Under the pieces are notes generated by a model. The model was given only the letters and a program-made list of their open reading frames with translations, made no database searches and had not been told where the DNA came from. From Mesobacillus maritimus (GTDB lineage Bacteria; Bacillota; Bacilli; Bacillales; Cytobacillaceae), in the NCBI RefSeq assembly GCF_023715205.1, contig NZ_JAMBNR010000010.1:1-64000 (forward strand): 64,000 nt of DNA, given 5' to 3'. Position numbers and translations under genes: made by a program. This document shows, in pieces, positions 18,306-28,089 of the stretch (position 1 is the first letter of the stretch; every line of letters starts with the position of its first letter).

Positions 18306-19244
18306 ATGTCAAGTCCAAAAGCTTTAAATGAAGCTGTTATGGATCGAAGTCAGCAGTCCATTAATGCTGGGTTGACTGAAACCTCAGGGTTTAGTGACTT
18401 CCTAGCACTAATAAAAGTTGGCATCGTCAATTCAAACGCAATTACTACATTCACAGGGCTATGGCTTGCTCTTCATTTTAGTGGTCTGCGATTCCTAGAG
18501 AATTTAGACATTGTGTTTTTAACATTGATAGGATCCTCCCTAATCATCGCGGGTTCATGCAGTTTAAATAATTATATTGACCGCGATATCGATCATTTGA
18601 TGGAAAGAACGAAGGCAAGACCGACGGTCACTGGGAAAGTTCAACCATATAAAGTGGCAGTACTGGGTTTCCTGTTGATAGGAATCGGTTCAATACTTTT
18701 ATTCATGACCACGGTAACAGCCGGAATTATTGGGTTGGTCGGGGTTTTCAGCTATGTAGTTCTTTATAGCATGTGGTCTAAGCGTCTTCACGTTTCAAAT
18801 ACAATAGTTGGTAGTATCTCAGGAGCCGTTCCGCCTTTAATCGGTTGGGCAGCGGTTGATGCAAATTTATCGACAATGGCCTGGGTGTTATTTTTGATTA
18901 TGTTTATTTGGCAACCTCCACATTTTTATGCGCTAGCAATGAGAAGGGCAGAAGAATACCGAGCAGCGGGAATTCCAATGTTGCCTGTTGTAAAAGGATT
19001 TGCTAGAACAAAAAAATCAATTATGCTCTGGATTATTGTTCTGTTGCCTTTGCCATTCCTACTGATGGAATTAGGGACCGCTTTTCTAGTGTTAGCAACA
19101 GCCTTGAATTTAGGTTGGTTGTTCCTTGGGCTCTACGGTAGAAAGGCAAAAGATGATATTAAATGGGCGAAGCGAATGTTTGTTTATTCCATACAATACT
19201 TGACTATTTTATTTGTAGCTATGGTAATTGTCACACTTATTTAA
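18306..19244 (+). CDS. ctaB: Protoheme IX farnesyltransferase CtaB (heme O synthase)
   Basis: 312-aa UbiA-family prenyltransferase with about nine helices. It adds a farnesyl chain to heme b, making heme O for CtaA. The prenyl-diphosphate motif [12 protein letters not shown] (about residue 88) and the later loop [10 protein letters not shown] are visible. GAAGGAGGAG ribosome site. First gene of the ctaBCDEF cluster; a 136-base gap to ctaC leaves room for a separate ctaC promoter. Confidence 0.96.
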   Translation: MSSPKALNEAVMDRSQQSINAGLTETSGFSDFLALIKVGIVNSNAITTFTGLWLALHFSGLRFLENLDIVFLTLIGSSLIIAGSCSLNNYIDRDIDHLMERTKARPTVTGKVQPYKVAVLGFLLIGIGSILLFMTTVTAGIIGLVGVFSYVVLYSMWSKRLHVSNTIVGSISGAVPPLIGWAAVDANLSTMAWVLFLIMFIWQPPHFYALAMRRAEEYRAAGIPMLPVVKGFARTKKSIMLWIIVLLPLPFLLMELGTAFLVLATALNLGWLFLGLYGRKAKDDIKWAKRMFVYSIQYLTILFVAMVIVTLI

Positions 19245-19380
19245 TATACTTGGGCGCCTTTGGTGCTCTACATATCATTTGTTAGGACATTCTTTCCTTT
19301 AACTTCAGGAAGGAATTTATCCATATTTTATTTTCAGAATCATTTAATGAACTTTATACGAAAGAGGGGTTTGAAAAGCT

Positions 19381-20448
19381 ATGAAAAGGCTTGGAAAATG
19401 GGGTTTACTACCATTATTTGCGGCCATAGCACTATTGTCTGGATGCGGTGAACCTTTTCTGTCCACATTACAGCCGGCAGGAGAAGTTGCACAAAGACAG
19501 TTTGACTTGATGGTGCTAAGTACGTCGATTATGGTAGGGGTAATTGTAGTTGTCGCAATAATCTTTATTATTGTAATGATTCGTTTCCGCAGGAAAAGCG
19601 AGAATGAGATTCCTAAACAAGTAGAAGGTAGTCACACATTGGAAATTATTTGGACTGTGATTCCGATTTTGCTTTTACTAGTTCTTGCAGTTCCGACTGT
19701 TTCAGCAACCTTCCAACTTGCAGATGTTTCTCCAGCGGAGGAAAAAAACGACGAAGGAAAAACAGACGCACTTGTTGTAAATGTTCGTGCGAATCTTTAT
19801 TGGTGGGAATTTGAATATCCAAACGAGGAAATTCTTACTAGCCAAGATTTAGTAGTGCCAACGGATGAAAAGGTTTACTTTAATTTGATTGCATCTGATG
19901 TTAAACACTCATTTTGGATTCCAGCAATTGGCGGGAAATTGGATACTAACACAGATAACGTAAACAAATTTTGGTTAGAGTTTGATGGAGAGAAAGCAGA
20001 TGAAGTAGGAAATATTTTCTACGGGAAATGTGCTGAACTTTGTGGCCCTTCACATGCTTTAATGGATTTCAAAGTCAAGGCTCTGCCTCGTGCTGAATTT
20101 GATCAATGGGTTGCTAGCATGCAAGCCGTTAAAGAACCGGTGCAAGCAGAAACTGCTGAAGCACAAGCTGGACAAGAAATTTTTAATAACAGCTGTATCG
20201 GCTGTCACGCAGTTACGCCTGCAAACACTACACCTGAACAAGCGCGTATGGGTCCTAACTTAACGGACTTCGGAAATCGCACACTTGTTGCGGGTATTCT
20301 TGAACATAACGAGGGAAATATCAAAACATGGTTAAAAGATCCTGAATCCATCAAGCCAGGCAATAAGATGACTGGTAAGTATAACCTTTCTGATGAGGAA
20401 ATTGATGCCGTTACTGAATACTTGATGGGATTAAAGGTCCAAGAATAA
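19381..20448 (+). CDS. ctaC: Cytochrome caa3 oxidase subunit II CtaC, with cytochrome c domain
   Basis: 355-aa lipoprotein subunit II. Lipobox LLSGC (cysteine about residue 22), two membrane helices, then a cupredoxin domain with the CuA ligands (HSFW, CAELCGPSH, M) and a fused C-terminal cytochrome c domain with CIGCH (about residue 280) and a distal methionine (KMTG). It takes electrons from cytochrome c and passes them via CuA to subunit I. Strong AGAGG ribosome site. The fused heme c domain defines the caa3 type. Confidence 0.97.
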   Translation: MKRLGKWGLLPLFAAIALLSGCGEPFLSTLQPAGEVAQRQFDLMVLSTSIMVGVIVVVAIIFIIVMIRFRRKSENEIPKQVEGSHTLEIIWTVIPILLLLVLAVPTVSATFQLADVSPAEEKNDEGKTDALVVNVRANLYWWEFEYPNEEILTSQDLVVPTDEKVYFNLIASDVKHSFWIPAIGGKLDTNTDNVNKFWLEFDGEKADEVGNIFYGKCAELCGPSHALMDFKVKALPRAEFDQWVASMQAVKEPVQAETAEAQAGQEIFNNSCIGCHAVTPANTTPEQARMGPNLTDFGNRTLVAGILEHNEGNIKTWLKDPESIKPGNKMTGKYNLSDEEIDAVTEYLMGLKVQE

Positions 20449-20473
20449 CAGAGGATGAAATGGAGGTAAAACT

Positions 20474-22345
20474 GTGAGTACCAATGCTCAGAAAAAAGGG
20501 TTCGGCGCAGTATTATGGGATTACCTAACAACGGTTGACCATAAAAAAATCGCGATCCTTTACTTGATAGCTGGTGGAATTTTCTTTATCCTCGGTGGAT
20601 TAGAAGCAATGATTATCCGTATCCAGCTAGCTATTCCAGACAATAATTTTGTTAGTGCAGGCTTCTACAATGAAGTTCTAACGATGCATGGAACAACGAT
20701 GATTTTCCTTGCAGCGATGCCATTATTATTTGCATTTATGAATGCGGTTGTGCCATTACAAATAGGAGCACGTGATGTTGCATTTCCATTCTTAAACTCT
20801 TTAGGTTTTTGGTTGTTCTTTTTCGGGGGAGTTTTCTTAAACCTTTCATGGTTCTTAGGTGGAGCTCCTGATGCAGGATGGACTTCTTATGCATCTTTAT
20901 CACTTGCGTCAGAAGGACATGGAATTGATTTCTATTCCTTAGGGTTACAGATTTCGGGATTTGGTACACTAATTGCCGGGATCAATTTCTTAGTAACAAT
21001 TATTAACATGCGTGCACCAGGGATGACTTACATGCGGATGCCGTTATTTACATGGACGACTTTTGTTGCATCGGCTCTTATCTTGTTCGCATTCCCAGCT
21101 TTGACTGTTGGGATATTCTTCCTGACATTTGATCGTTTATTTGGCTCAAACTTCTTCGATCCTACCATGGGTGGAAACACGGTTATTTGGGAACATTTAT
21201 TCTGGATTTTCGGACACCCAGAAGTTTATATTCTGATCTTACCAGCGTTCGGTATTTTCTCGGATATCATCTCGACGTTCTCTAGAAAGCGTCTATTTGG
21301 ATACTCTTCGATGGTTTTCGCGACAGTATTGATTGGTTTCCTTGGATTCATGGTATGGGCTCACCATATGTTTACAACTGGTTTAGGACCAATTGCGAAT
21401 GCGATTTTTGCTGTTGCAACAATGGCGATTGCGGTTCCAACTGGTATTAAAATCTTTAACTGGTTATTTACGATGTGGGGTGGAAGTATTAAGTTTACCA
21501 CTCCAATGTTGTATGCTGTTGCCTTCGTACCTTCTTTTGTTATGGGTGGGGTAACGGGAGTAATGCTAGCCGCAGCTCCTGCTGATTATCAATATCATGA
21601 TTCTTATTTTGTTGTTGCACACTTCCACTACGTTATCATTGGTGGGGTAGTATTATCGTTATTGGCCGCAACTCATTTCTACTGGCCAAAAATGTTCGGA
21701 ACGATGTTAAATGAGTTCTTAGGAAAAATTACGTTCTGGTTATTCTTAATCGGTTTCCATTTAACATTCTTTATTCAACACTTCCTTGGACTAATGGGGA
21801 TGCCACGTCGTATCTTTACATTCCTTCCAAACCAAGGATTAGAAATCGGAAACCTTGTATCGTCAATCGGAGCTTTCTTTATGGCTGTCGCAACAATTAT
21901 TCTATTGATTAATATCGTCATTACAAGTGTGAAAAATGTAAAAGTTGGCAATGATCCATGGGGCGATGGACGTACGCTTGAATGGGCGATTGCGTCACCA
22001 CCTCCATACTACAACTTCAAACAACTACCGTTAGTTCGTGGTTTAGATCCTTACTGGATTGAAAAAATGGAAGGAAAGAAGGAAATGACTCCTGCAGAAC
22101 CGCTTGGAGACATTCATATGCCAAACGGCAGCTTTATACCGTTTATGATTTCTCTGGGATTATTTATCGCTGCATTTGGTGCGATGTATCGTTTGGATTA
22201 TGGATGGGGTCTACCTGTATTGATTATTGGATTAGTGATCACATTCGGTTCAATGTTTGTTCGTTCCATTAAGGATGACCATGGATATCATATTCATAAG
22301 GAAGAATTAATGGATGATGACGATAATAAGGGGGTAAAGGCATAA
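20474..22345 (+). CDS. ctaD: Cytochrome caa3 oxidase subunit I CtaD
   Basis: 623-aa heme-copper oxidase core with 12 to 14 membrane helices, carrying heme a, heme a3 and CuB. GHPEVYILILP (CuB histidine with cross-linked tyrosine), WAHHMFTTG (CuB histidine pair) and HFHYVI (heme ligands) are present, as in proton-pumping A-type oxidases. GTG start with a GGAGG site nine bases upstream. Its stop codon overlaps the ctaE start in TAATG, implying translational coupling. Confidence 0.98.
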   Translation: MSTNAQKKGFGAVLWDYLTTVDHKKIAILYLIAGGIFFILGGLEAMIIRIQLAIPDNNFVSAGFYNEVLTMHGTTMIFLAAMPLLFAFMNAVVPLQIGARDVAFPFLNSLGFWLFFFGGVFLNLSWFLGGAPDAGWTSYASLSLASEGHGIDFYSLGLQISGFGTLIAGINFLVTIINMRAPGMTYMRMPLFTWTTFVASALILFAFPALTVGIFFLTFDRLFGSNFFDPTMGGNTVIWEHLFWIFGHPEVYILILPAFGIFSDIISTFSRKRLFGYSSMVFATVLIGFLGFMVWAHHMFTTGLGPIANAIFAVATMAIAVPTGIKIFNWLFTMWGGSIKFTTPMLYAVAFVPSFVMGGVTGVMLAAAPADYQYHDSYFVVAHFHYVIIGGVVLSLLAATHFYWPKMFGTMLNEFLGKITFWLFLIGFHLTFFIQHFLGLMGMPRRIFTFLPNQGLEIGNLVSSIGAFFMAVATIILLINIVITSVKNVKVGNDPWGDGRTLEWAIASPPPYYNFKQLPLVRGLDPYWIEKMEGKKEMTPAEPLGDIHMPNGSFIPFMISLGLFIAAFGAMYRLDYGWGLPVLIIGLVITFGSMFVRSIKDDHGYHIHKEELMDDDDNKGVKA

Positions 22346-22974
22346 TGCACGCTGAAGAAAAAATGACACATGAAACATGGCCGGCGTCGCCTGAAAAAGC
22401 TACCCTTGAGGCTAAAAATAAATTTTTGGGCTTTTGGTTCTTTTTGGGGGGAGAAACAGTTCTATTTGCTTCTCTCTTTGCTACCTATCTTGCACTGAAA
22501 GATAAGGTTCCAACAGCTGATCATGTGCTAGCAAAAGATTTATTTGAAATGCCACTTGTCTTTTTAATGACAATGATCCTTTTAACAAGTTCATTAACTA
22601 GTGTGTATGCGATGTACCATATGAAAAACTTTAATTTCAAGAAAATGCAGCTTTGGCTTGGCATCACTGTTCTTTTAGGGCTGTCTTTCTTAGGTCTTGA
22701 AATTTATGAGTTCAATCACTATGTACATGAGTTCCATCATACTTTTTCGAGCAGTGCATTTGGATCTGCCTTCTATACACTAGTTGGTTTCCATGGTGCT
22801 CACGTTGCTTTTGGATTATGCTGGATTGTTTCACTAATGATTCGAAATGCAAAACGAGGCTTGAGCCTCTATAATGCCCCTAAATTTTATACTGCCAGCC
22901 TTTATTGGCACTATATTGATGTTGTGTGGGTATTTATCTTTACGGTTGTATACTTAATGGGAATGGTGGGATAA
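22345..22974 (+). CDS. ctaE: Cytochrome caa3 oxidase subunit III CtaE
   Basis: 209-aa membrane protein with about five helices, matching short bacterial subunit III. GGETVLFASLFATYL and GFHGAHVAFGL are characteristic. It stabilises subunit I. Coupled to ctaD through a one-base overlap and followed four bases later by ctaF. Confidence 0.96.
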   Translation: MHAEEKMTHETWPASPEKATLEAKNKFLGFWFFLGGETVLFASLFATYLALKDKVPTADHVLAKDLFEMPLVFLMTMILLTSSLTSVYAMYHMKNFNFKKMQLWLGITVLLGLSFLGLEIYEFNHYVHEFHHTFSSSAFGSAFYTLVGFHGAHVAFGLCWIVSLMIRNAKRGLSLYNAPKFYTASLYWHYIDVVWVFIFTVVYLMGMVG

Positions 22975-22978
22975 ACTG

Positions 22979-23314
22979 ATGGCAAATCAACAATCTACTT
23001 CAGGTAACCCAAGAGTCGACCTTGAATATCGCCGCAAGAAAAATGTAGAGGAAATGAGATACCAAGTTATTACATTTGCTTTGATGATTTTCTTAACTCT
23101 TATTGCATTTGCTGCAGTAGGTTTTGGTGATGTTTCAAACTGGTTCACAATACCATTCATTCTGCTCTTGGCGGTAGTTCAAGTTATTTTTCAATTGTAT
23201 TATTTTATGCATATGAGTCATAAAGGGCATGAGGCGCCTCAACTCTTCTTATATTCAGGTGCATTAGTTGGGTTCTTAACAGTGCTAGCATTTATGACAA
23301 TCATTTGGTGGTAG
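22979..23314 (+). CDS. ctaF: Cytochrome caa3 oxidase subunit IV CtaF
   Basis: 111-aa subunit with three membrane helices (about residues 28-48, 55-75 and 87-107) and the motif QLYYFMHMSHKGHE typical of bacterial subunit IV (COX4_pro). The ribosome site is within the end of ctaE. Last gene of the oxidase transcript, closed by a strong terminator. Confidence 0.95.
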   Translation: MANQQSTSGNPRVDLEYRRKKNVEEMRYQVITFALMIFLTLIAFAAVGFGDVSNWFTIPFILLLAVVQVIFQLYYFMHMSHKGHEAPQLFLYSGALVGFLTVLAFMTIIWW

Positions 23315-23321
23315 ACTTTAC

Positions 23322-23356
23322 GACAAAAAATCGGCTCTCGAGGCCGATTTTTTGTT
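23322..23356 (+). terminator. ctaF terminator
   Basis: ATCGGC/GCCGAT core extended by A6/T6 arms. Confidence 0.9.
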
Positions 23357-23514
23357 TTAAATGACTCTTTATTTTAAAGCGAATATAAGCATTTAGACTT
23401 GCATGCTCCTGCTAACAGTGATCATTTATAGAGTAGTTTTTCATTTAGTCTAATACGCAATAAGAAATACACACTTGTAAATAATGGGTAAAGCAAAGAT
23501 ATGCCGCTGTTTCA

Positions 23515-23544
23515 TTGCAGTTTCAGCCTATTTATAGGTATAAT
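23515..23544 (+). promoter_or_regulatory. Sigma-A-like promoter for ctaG
   Basis: TTGCAG (23515-23520), 18-bp spacer, perfect TATAAT (23539-23544), about 40 bases before ctaG. With the terminator after ctaF this suggests ctaG is transcribed separately. Confidence 0.55.
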
Positions 23545-23582
23545 AGAGGAAAATGTGTTTCTATTAATATGAGGTGATTTTT

Positions 23583-24494
23583 GTGTTTTCTCTTGATTTG
23601 TTTGGGTTTAGAGCAAACTGGAGTCCATATTTTTTAGCTAGCTTAATGATTATTTTAGTCGCATATTATTTACTAGTGTACAAATGGTATCCACGCTTTA
23701 AAGATAGTAAGCATGCTACTACTAAACAGACTACACTGTTTACAATTGGAATCGTTACTCTTTACATTATTAAAGGTTCGCCGCTTGACCTGTTGGGACA
23801 TATTACGTTCTATGCACATATGATTCAAATGGCCACTCTATATTTAATTATTCCACCCCTATTAATCCTTGGTATACCAAACTGGATTTGGAGAAAGGTC
23901 ATTAATCATCACTTCATTAAACCGGCTTTTGATTTTATGACGAAACCATTAATCGCACTCATTCTTTTTAATGGATTCTTTTCTTTGTACCATATTCCGC
24001 TCATTTTTGACGTTGTTAAAACAGACATGTGGTTGCATGCAGGGTACACTTCATTATTATTTATTTTATCGATTATCATGTGGTGGCCATTATTAAATAT
24101 CTTACCTGAGAAACAATCCTTATCAGGACTTAAAAAAATAGGGTATATCTTTGCAGATGGTGTTTTATTAACACCTGCTTGTGCGTTAATTATCTTTGCA
24201 GAAACCCCATTGTATGCTACATTTTCTGATCCAAATGCTTGGGCACAAGCATTGGCCCTTTGTGTACCGGCTTCAACTTTATCCATGTTAAATTTGAGTG
24301 GACCAGAAATGTTTAGTTCAATGACACTACTTGAAGATCAACGACTTGGTGGTGTTGTTATGAAGATTATCCAGGAAATTGTTTATGGAGTGGTTCTAGC
24401 TTACACCTTTTTTGCTTGGTATAATGCCGAACAAGAGAAGGAAAAAGAAGAATTGGCTCTATATCGTCAACAACATCCCCAAACAACAGAATAA
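23583..24494 (+). CDS. ctaG: Cytochrome oxidase assembly factor CtaG
   Basis: 303-aa membrane protein with about seven helices, of the Bacillus caa3 CtaG family (unrelated to the Cox11 protein also called CtaG). It is required for active caa3 oxidase, perhaps for CuB assembly. Conserved histidines are visible (GHITFYAHMIQ). The GTG at 23574 belongs to the Shine-Dalgarno GAGGTG, so the GTG at 23583 is taken as start. Confidence 0.93.
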   Translation: MFSLDLFGFRANWSPYFLASLMIILVAYYLLVYKWYPRFKDSKHATTKQTTLFTIGIVTLYIIKGSPLDLLGHITFYAHMIQMATLYLIIPPLLILGIPNWIWRKVINHHFIKPAFDFMTKPLIALILFNGFFSLYHIPLIFDVVKTDMWLHAGYTSLLFILSIIMWWPLLNILPEKQSLSGLKKIGYIFADGVLLTPACALIIFAETPLYATFSDPNAWAQALALCVPASTLSMLNLSGPEMFSSMTLLEDQRLGGVVMKIIQEIVYGVVLAYTFFAWYNAEQEKEKEELALYRQQHPQTTE

Positions 24495-24533
24495 GAAATT
24501 TGTATGAACCAATAGAGAGAGGAATATAAGACT

Positions 24534-24998
24534 ATGGGAGACCTTCCAATTCTACCAACCATTAGTACAACCTTCATTGTTCTTAGTGCCATTACAGTGG
24601 CTATTGGCTGGTGGCAAATTGCACAAAGAAAATTAGAAAAGCATCGAAAAACGATGACTCTTGCAGGCGTTTTCGCGGTAATCTTTTTTATCATCTATGC
24701 GTCTAGAACGATTTTTATTGGAAACACTTCATTCGGTGGTCCAGATGATATAAAAATTTACTATACGGTGTTTTTAATCTTTCATATCACCTTAGCTACG
24801 GTCGGTGCTGTTCTGGGAATCATTTCCTTATGGACAGGATATAAAAATAGATTAGCCTTTCATAAGAAACTCGGTCCGATTACGAGCATTGTGTGGTTTT
24901 TTACAGCTATTACAGGAGTGGTAGTCTATTTATTGTTATATGTTTTCTACCATGGTGGACAAACGACTTCTTTAATTAAGGCAATTCTAGGAATATAA
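24534..24998 (+). CDS. DUF420 membrane protein (CtaM-like)
   Basis: 154-aa protein with four membrane helices and several helix-end histidines (EKHRKTM, FHITLA, FHKKLGP, FYHGGQ), the layout of DUF420. The Staphylococcus aureus member CtaM is needed for heme-copper oxidase function, so a role in caa3 assembly beside ctaG is a reasonable inference. AGAGGA ribosome site. Probably cotranscribed with ctaG, then a strong terminator. Confidence 0.85.
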   Translation: MGDLPILPTISTTFIVLSAITVAIGWWQIAQRKLEKHRKTMTLAGVFAVIFFIIYASRTIFIGNTSFGGPDDIKIYYTVFLIFHITLATVGAVLGIISLWTGYKNRLAFHKKLGPITSIVWFFTAITGVVVYLLLYVFYHGGQTTSLIKAILGI

Positions 24999-25030
24999 AA
25001 AAATGCTGTCTATATGACAGCATTTTTTTG
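24995..25030 (+). terminator. Terminator of the ctaG-DUF420 transcript
   Basis: 14-bp stem AAAAAAATGCTGTC/GACAGCATTTTTTT, overlapping the end of the gene. Confidence 0.95.
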
Positions 25031-25085
25031 TTGGAGCTTATTTAGGTAGTTTCTGTTTAAAGGACATTGTCAAAGCTCCCTTTTG

Positions 25086-25114
25086 GTTAAAAAAACCGGA
25101 TCATCAATCCGGTT
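25086..25114 (-). terminator. Terminator of the AI-2E family permease gene
   Basis: 8-bp stem AACCGGAT/ATCCGGTT (25094-25101 and 25107-25114) with T7 on the minus strand. The right arm covers part of the stop codon. Confidence 0.85.
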
Positions 25115-26171
25115 AGATTTTAAAATTCAATTTAATAATTCCAGCTTCTCTTGCAGTATTAAATGCAATTACGAGGAGAGGACCAACAATAAATCCCATC
25201 ATCCCTATTAGTTTTAAACCAAGATACATCGCTATTAGTGTTGCTAATGGGGAAAGCCCGATATGCGTACCCATTACCTTTGGTTCAACGGTCCTTCTTA
25301 TTATTAAGAGGATTGCAGCTAAGATAGCAAGTTTTGTTCCTAGAATGAGATCTCCAGTTAACAAGTGGAATAACGCCCACGGTCCTAATATCGCAATTGA
25401 GCCAATAATTGGGATAACATCAATGATCCAAATGACAAACGACATGAATATAGCTACATCAGGAGCAATGATCAATAAACCAATAAGAGAAACAGCAAAG
25501 ATTATTAGACTTACAAGAAATTGTGCTTTAAAAAACCCTGTAATTACACTCGTAAGTCGCGAAATCATAAAATCAACCTTCTCCGCTGTCTGTTCAGAAA
25601 GGAAACCATAGAACCCAGCTCGAAGTTTTGGTAAATCGAGCAAGAAAAGAAAAAGTGCGATTAAATAAACAAGAAAGCTGACTAAAAAATTTGGTATATT
25701 TGTCAGGATTGTTTTTAAGTTATTAATGTTGATAAAAGCAAGTAAATCGTCTCTTAGATTAATTAAGAAATCTTCTCCACGATCACTAATTTCATGTACT
25801 AGTTCATTAGGAAGATCTTTAGCGGCTTCGACAAACTGTTCTTGTGCATCAAACCATACATTTGTAATATCATTAATGTATTTTGGTGCATTTTCGACAA
25901 CATTTATTGCCTCGGTAATAACCTTTGTTGTAATGAAATAACCTGATAAACCAATTAGGGCCATGAAGGCGATAAAGACAAGAATAACAGAAAACTTCCG
26001 TCCAATTTTAAACCTTTTTTGGATAAGTCTAACCACTGGTTCAAGAATCATCGCGGTAAATAAGGCTCCAATAAGCGGCACTGATACAGGAAGAATAATG
26101 TAAAAGAGAATAGCCAAGAGGAGAATAACAAGTAGAATTGTTATATTCTTTTTATTAAAAAATCTAGTCAA
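25113..26171 (-). CDS. AI-2E family / YtvI-like permease
   Basis: 352-aa polytopic protein of the AI-2E exporter superfamily (UPF0118): clustered N-terminal helices, a soluble middle region and the conserved C-terminal part IGSIAILGPWALFHLLTG and GLKLIGMMGFIVGPLL. Sporulation protein YtvI is a close relative, so that is a possible identity, but transport substrates are unproven for the family. Start: TTG at 26171 preceded by AAAGGGG; the longer frame to 26213 contains this ribosome site. It is not part of the B. subtilis locus, so an insertion between ctaG and ylbA. Confidence 0.85.
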   Translation of the reverse strand: MTRFFNKKNITILLVILLLAILFYIILPVSVPLIGALFTAMILEPVVRLIQKRFKIGRKFSVILVFIAFMALIGLSGYFITTKVITEAINVVENAPKYINDITNVWFDAQEQFVEAAKDLPNELVHEISDRGEDFLINLRDDLLAFININNLKTILTNIPNFLVSFLVYLIALFLFLLDLPKLRAGFYGFLSEQTAEKVDFMISRLTSVITGFFKAQFLVSLIIFAVSLIGLLIIAPDVAIFMSFVIWIIDVIPIIGSIAILGPWALFHLLTGDLILGTKLAILAAILLIIRRTVEPKVMGTHIGLSPLATLIAMYLGLKLIGMMGFIVGPLLVIAFNTAREAGIIKLNFKI

Positions 26172-26280
26172 GTTGGACCCCTTTCTAAACAGTAAGATTG
26201 CATATAGGCACATTCATTATATTACTTTTGAGAGAGCTATCACAAGAGTGTTTTACTCTTGTAGAATCGGATAAGAGTTG

Positions 26281-26312
26281 TAAAAAAAGACGCATAACTG
26301 CGTCTTTTTTTT
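26281..26312 (-). terminator. Terminator downstream of ylbA
   Basis: Stem AAAAAAGACGCA/TGCGTCTTTTTT with loop TAAC, T runs on both strands. It is in position to end the minus-strand ylbA transcript. Confidence 0.85.
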
Positions 26313-26418
26313 GATACTAAGAATTGACTTTTCCTATGATTAAAGCTGAAGAAAATCATTCTCTAGTTGGAGCACTTCAGAAGTACTCGCTAACAGGCCA
26401 CTTTTAGATCTTTTCTAT

Positions 26419-26778
26419 CTACAGTGCAACCTGTTCTACTTCGTCTTTAAGGTCTTTTAGAAGTTTCTCACACTGACTCACAAGCGATTTTGGAAAATGT
26501 TCGCCCTCTCCATATTCGACACCGTGAGGATAATAATGTTTACCTAATAATGGTTCGACAAATTGAATCACAGCTTTATGGGAACCCACATCGCCTTCAA
26601 CCGTAAAACCTTGTACACGAAGGTAGTATACGCCTTCTTTTAAGTTAAATTTACGGTCATATGTAACTCGGTCGTAATCCCATTGCTCATGACGCTCTAA
26701 ACCATATTTAGGTAATATAACGTCTAACCTATTCAGATCGGCTTTTAGCTTTTCCAATCCGGTGTTATCAAATTTCAT
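26419..26778 (-). CDS. ylbA: YugN-like family protein, probably YlbA
   Basis: 119-aa soluble protein. WDYDRVTYDRKF, YYLRVQGFTVEGD and GKHYYPHGVEYGE are strongly patterned and I associate them with the YugN-like family. Function unknown. The symbol follows from its place between ctaG and ylbB. AGGAGG site immediately before the ATG. Confidence 0.7.
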   Translation of the reverse strand: MKFDNTGLEKLKADLNRLDVILPKYGLERHEQWDYDRVTYDRKFNLKEGVYYLRVQGFTVEGDVGSHKAVIQFVEPLLGKHYYPHGVEYGEGEHFPKSLVSQCEKLLKDLKDEVEQVAL

Positions 26779-26950
26779 CCCTCATCCCTCCTAAACACAT
26801 AGAAGCAAAATTCTACATAATGGTAAACCCATCTCTTTATCAATAATAGTAAAAATAATCAAAAGTTGCAATGTATTAAGTAAGCATAAATTGTTTTTTG
26901 CGGGAGAATCTATAAAAAGGTGAAAAATATTTCAAGGAGCTGAGAGAAAA

Positions 26951-27382
26951 ATGGGTTCAATTCGTGAGATTATGACAACAGATGTAGAAACCTGTTCCTT
27001 ACTAGATAATGTGTTTGAAGTAGCAGTTAAAATGAAAGAGAATAATGTTGGGGCAATTCCAATCGTAGATGGAGAAAAGTTGGTTGGGATGATTACGGAC
27101 CGTGATATTGTTATGCGTGGGATTGCAGAAAAGAAACCACCATCTTCTAAGGTAGAAGTGGTTATGAGCGACTATCTAGTGACGATTACACCTGATACAT
27201 CTACAGAGGAAGCCGCAAAACTAATGGCTGACCATCAGATTCGGCGTCTACCGATTGTCGAGGGCGATCGATTGGTGGGAATTGTGGCACTCGGTGATTT
27301 AGCGGTTGAACCCAAGTTTGACAATAATGCGGAAATCGCATTATCCGAGATATCTGAACATGATAAAAGCCAGCTTCAATAG
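26951..27382 (+). CDS. ylbB: Tandem CBS-domain protein YlbB
   Basis: 143-aa protein consisting of two CBS domains (residues about 7-60 and 75-128), each with the typical GAIPIVDGEKLVGMITDRDI or RRLPIVEGDRLVGIVALGD pattern. CBS pairs bind adenine nucleotides and usually act as sensors; the partner is unknown. AAGGAG ribosome site. Convergent with the thioesterase gene on a shared terminator. Confidence 0.93.
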   Translation: MGSIREIMTTDVETCSLLDNVFEVAVKMKENNVGAIPIVDGEKLVGMITDRDIVMRGIAEKKPPSSKVEVVMSDYLVTITPDTSTEEAAKLMADHQIRRLPIVEGDRLVGIVALGDLAVEPKFDNNAEIALSEISEHDKSQLQ

Positions 27383-27387
27383 AAACA

Positions 27388-27424
27388 AAAAAAGCGGAGG
27401 GATTTTCCCTTCGCTTATTTTTTG
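27388..27424. terminator. Shared terminator of ylbB and the thioesterase gene
   Basis: 9-bp stem AGCGGAGGG/CCCTTCGCT with one G-T pair, A7 before and T6 after. It overlaps the last codons of the minus-strand gene. Confidence 0.85.
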
Positions 27425-27903
27425 ATGACGAAAAAACTACCTGTTGCGTGCGCTATTTTCTTACCATCATCTCGAAACACATCGGATTCTAGCACCATGG
27501 TTTTAGTACCCTTGTGGACAAAATGGGCTTTACAGGTAAGTTCATTGCCAATTCCAGGAGCTAAATAATGAATGTTTAATTGAGTTGTGACGGCGGCGTA
27601 GCCTTCTGGAAGGCTATTGACTGCCATCATCCCCATTGCTGTATCTATAATTGTAGCAGTAACCCCTCCATGAACAATATCTAAGTTATTGTTTATAAGT
27701 GGAGTAACAGGCACAGTTAGCTCGTATGTATCAGAGTTGATTTGACGTTTCATTTGTAGCAGAGGTTCAATGTAAGTCCCTCTTTTGTTTTCAAGCTTTT
27801 GTTTCATCCCTGTTAACATGTCCTTCAAGATTTTAATGTCGTCATCGTTAGCTAATTCAACGCAATCAGCCATAAGTTTCACTAATTCTTCGTCTTTCAT
27901 CAT
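27415..27903 (-). CDS. PaaI/YdiI-type hotdog thioesterase
   Basis: 162-aa hotdog-fold acyl-CoA thioesterase. NLDIVHGGVTATIIDTAMGMM holds the HGG motif and catalytic aspartate of the PaaI subfamily, followed by AVTTQLNIHYLAPG. A short helical N-terminal extension precedes the domain. Start at ATG 27903 with AGAGGTAG upstream; a frame open to 28029 lacks a ribosome site. It occupies the place where B. subtilis has ylbC, an unrelated CAP-domain gene. Confidence 0.88.
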   Translation of the reverse strand: MMKDEELVKLMADCVELANDDDIKILKDMLTGMKQKLENKRGTYIEPLLQMKRQINSDTYELTVPVTPLINNNLDIVHGGVTATIIDTAMGMMAVNSLPEGYAAVTTQLNIHYLAPGIGNELTCKAHFVHKGTKTMVLESDVFRDDGKKIAHATGSFFVIKK

Positions 27904-28089
27904 CGCGCTACCTCTTTCTATATGTGAATGCTTTTTGAAAATAAAAAATCTATTGACCATTGTACCGTAGTTTCCCTTATAGGTAAAACAGAGTTCAAAT
28001 ATTGGCCAAAAGGGGATATTGGCTATCACGCTTTTCGGTCATACACATAAATTATGGTAGGCGATTGTATTCGTGTGAGGTGAAACAAC

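Noticed and set aside
19250-19290. GGGCGCC/GGTGCTC hairpin between ctaB and ctaC
   Set aside because: It needs two G-T pairs and lacks a T tract, so it is not called as a terminator; it may limit read-through or protect mRNA, but this is unsupported.
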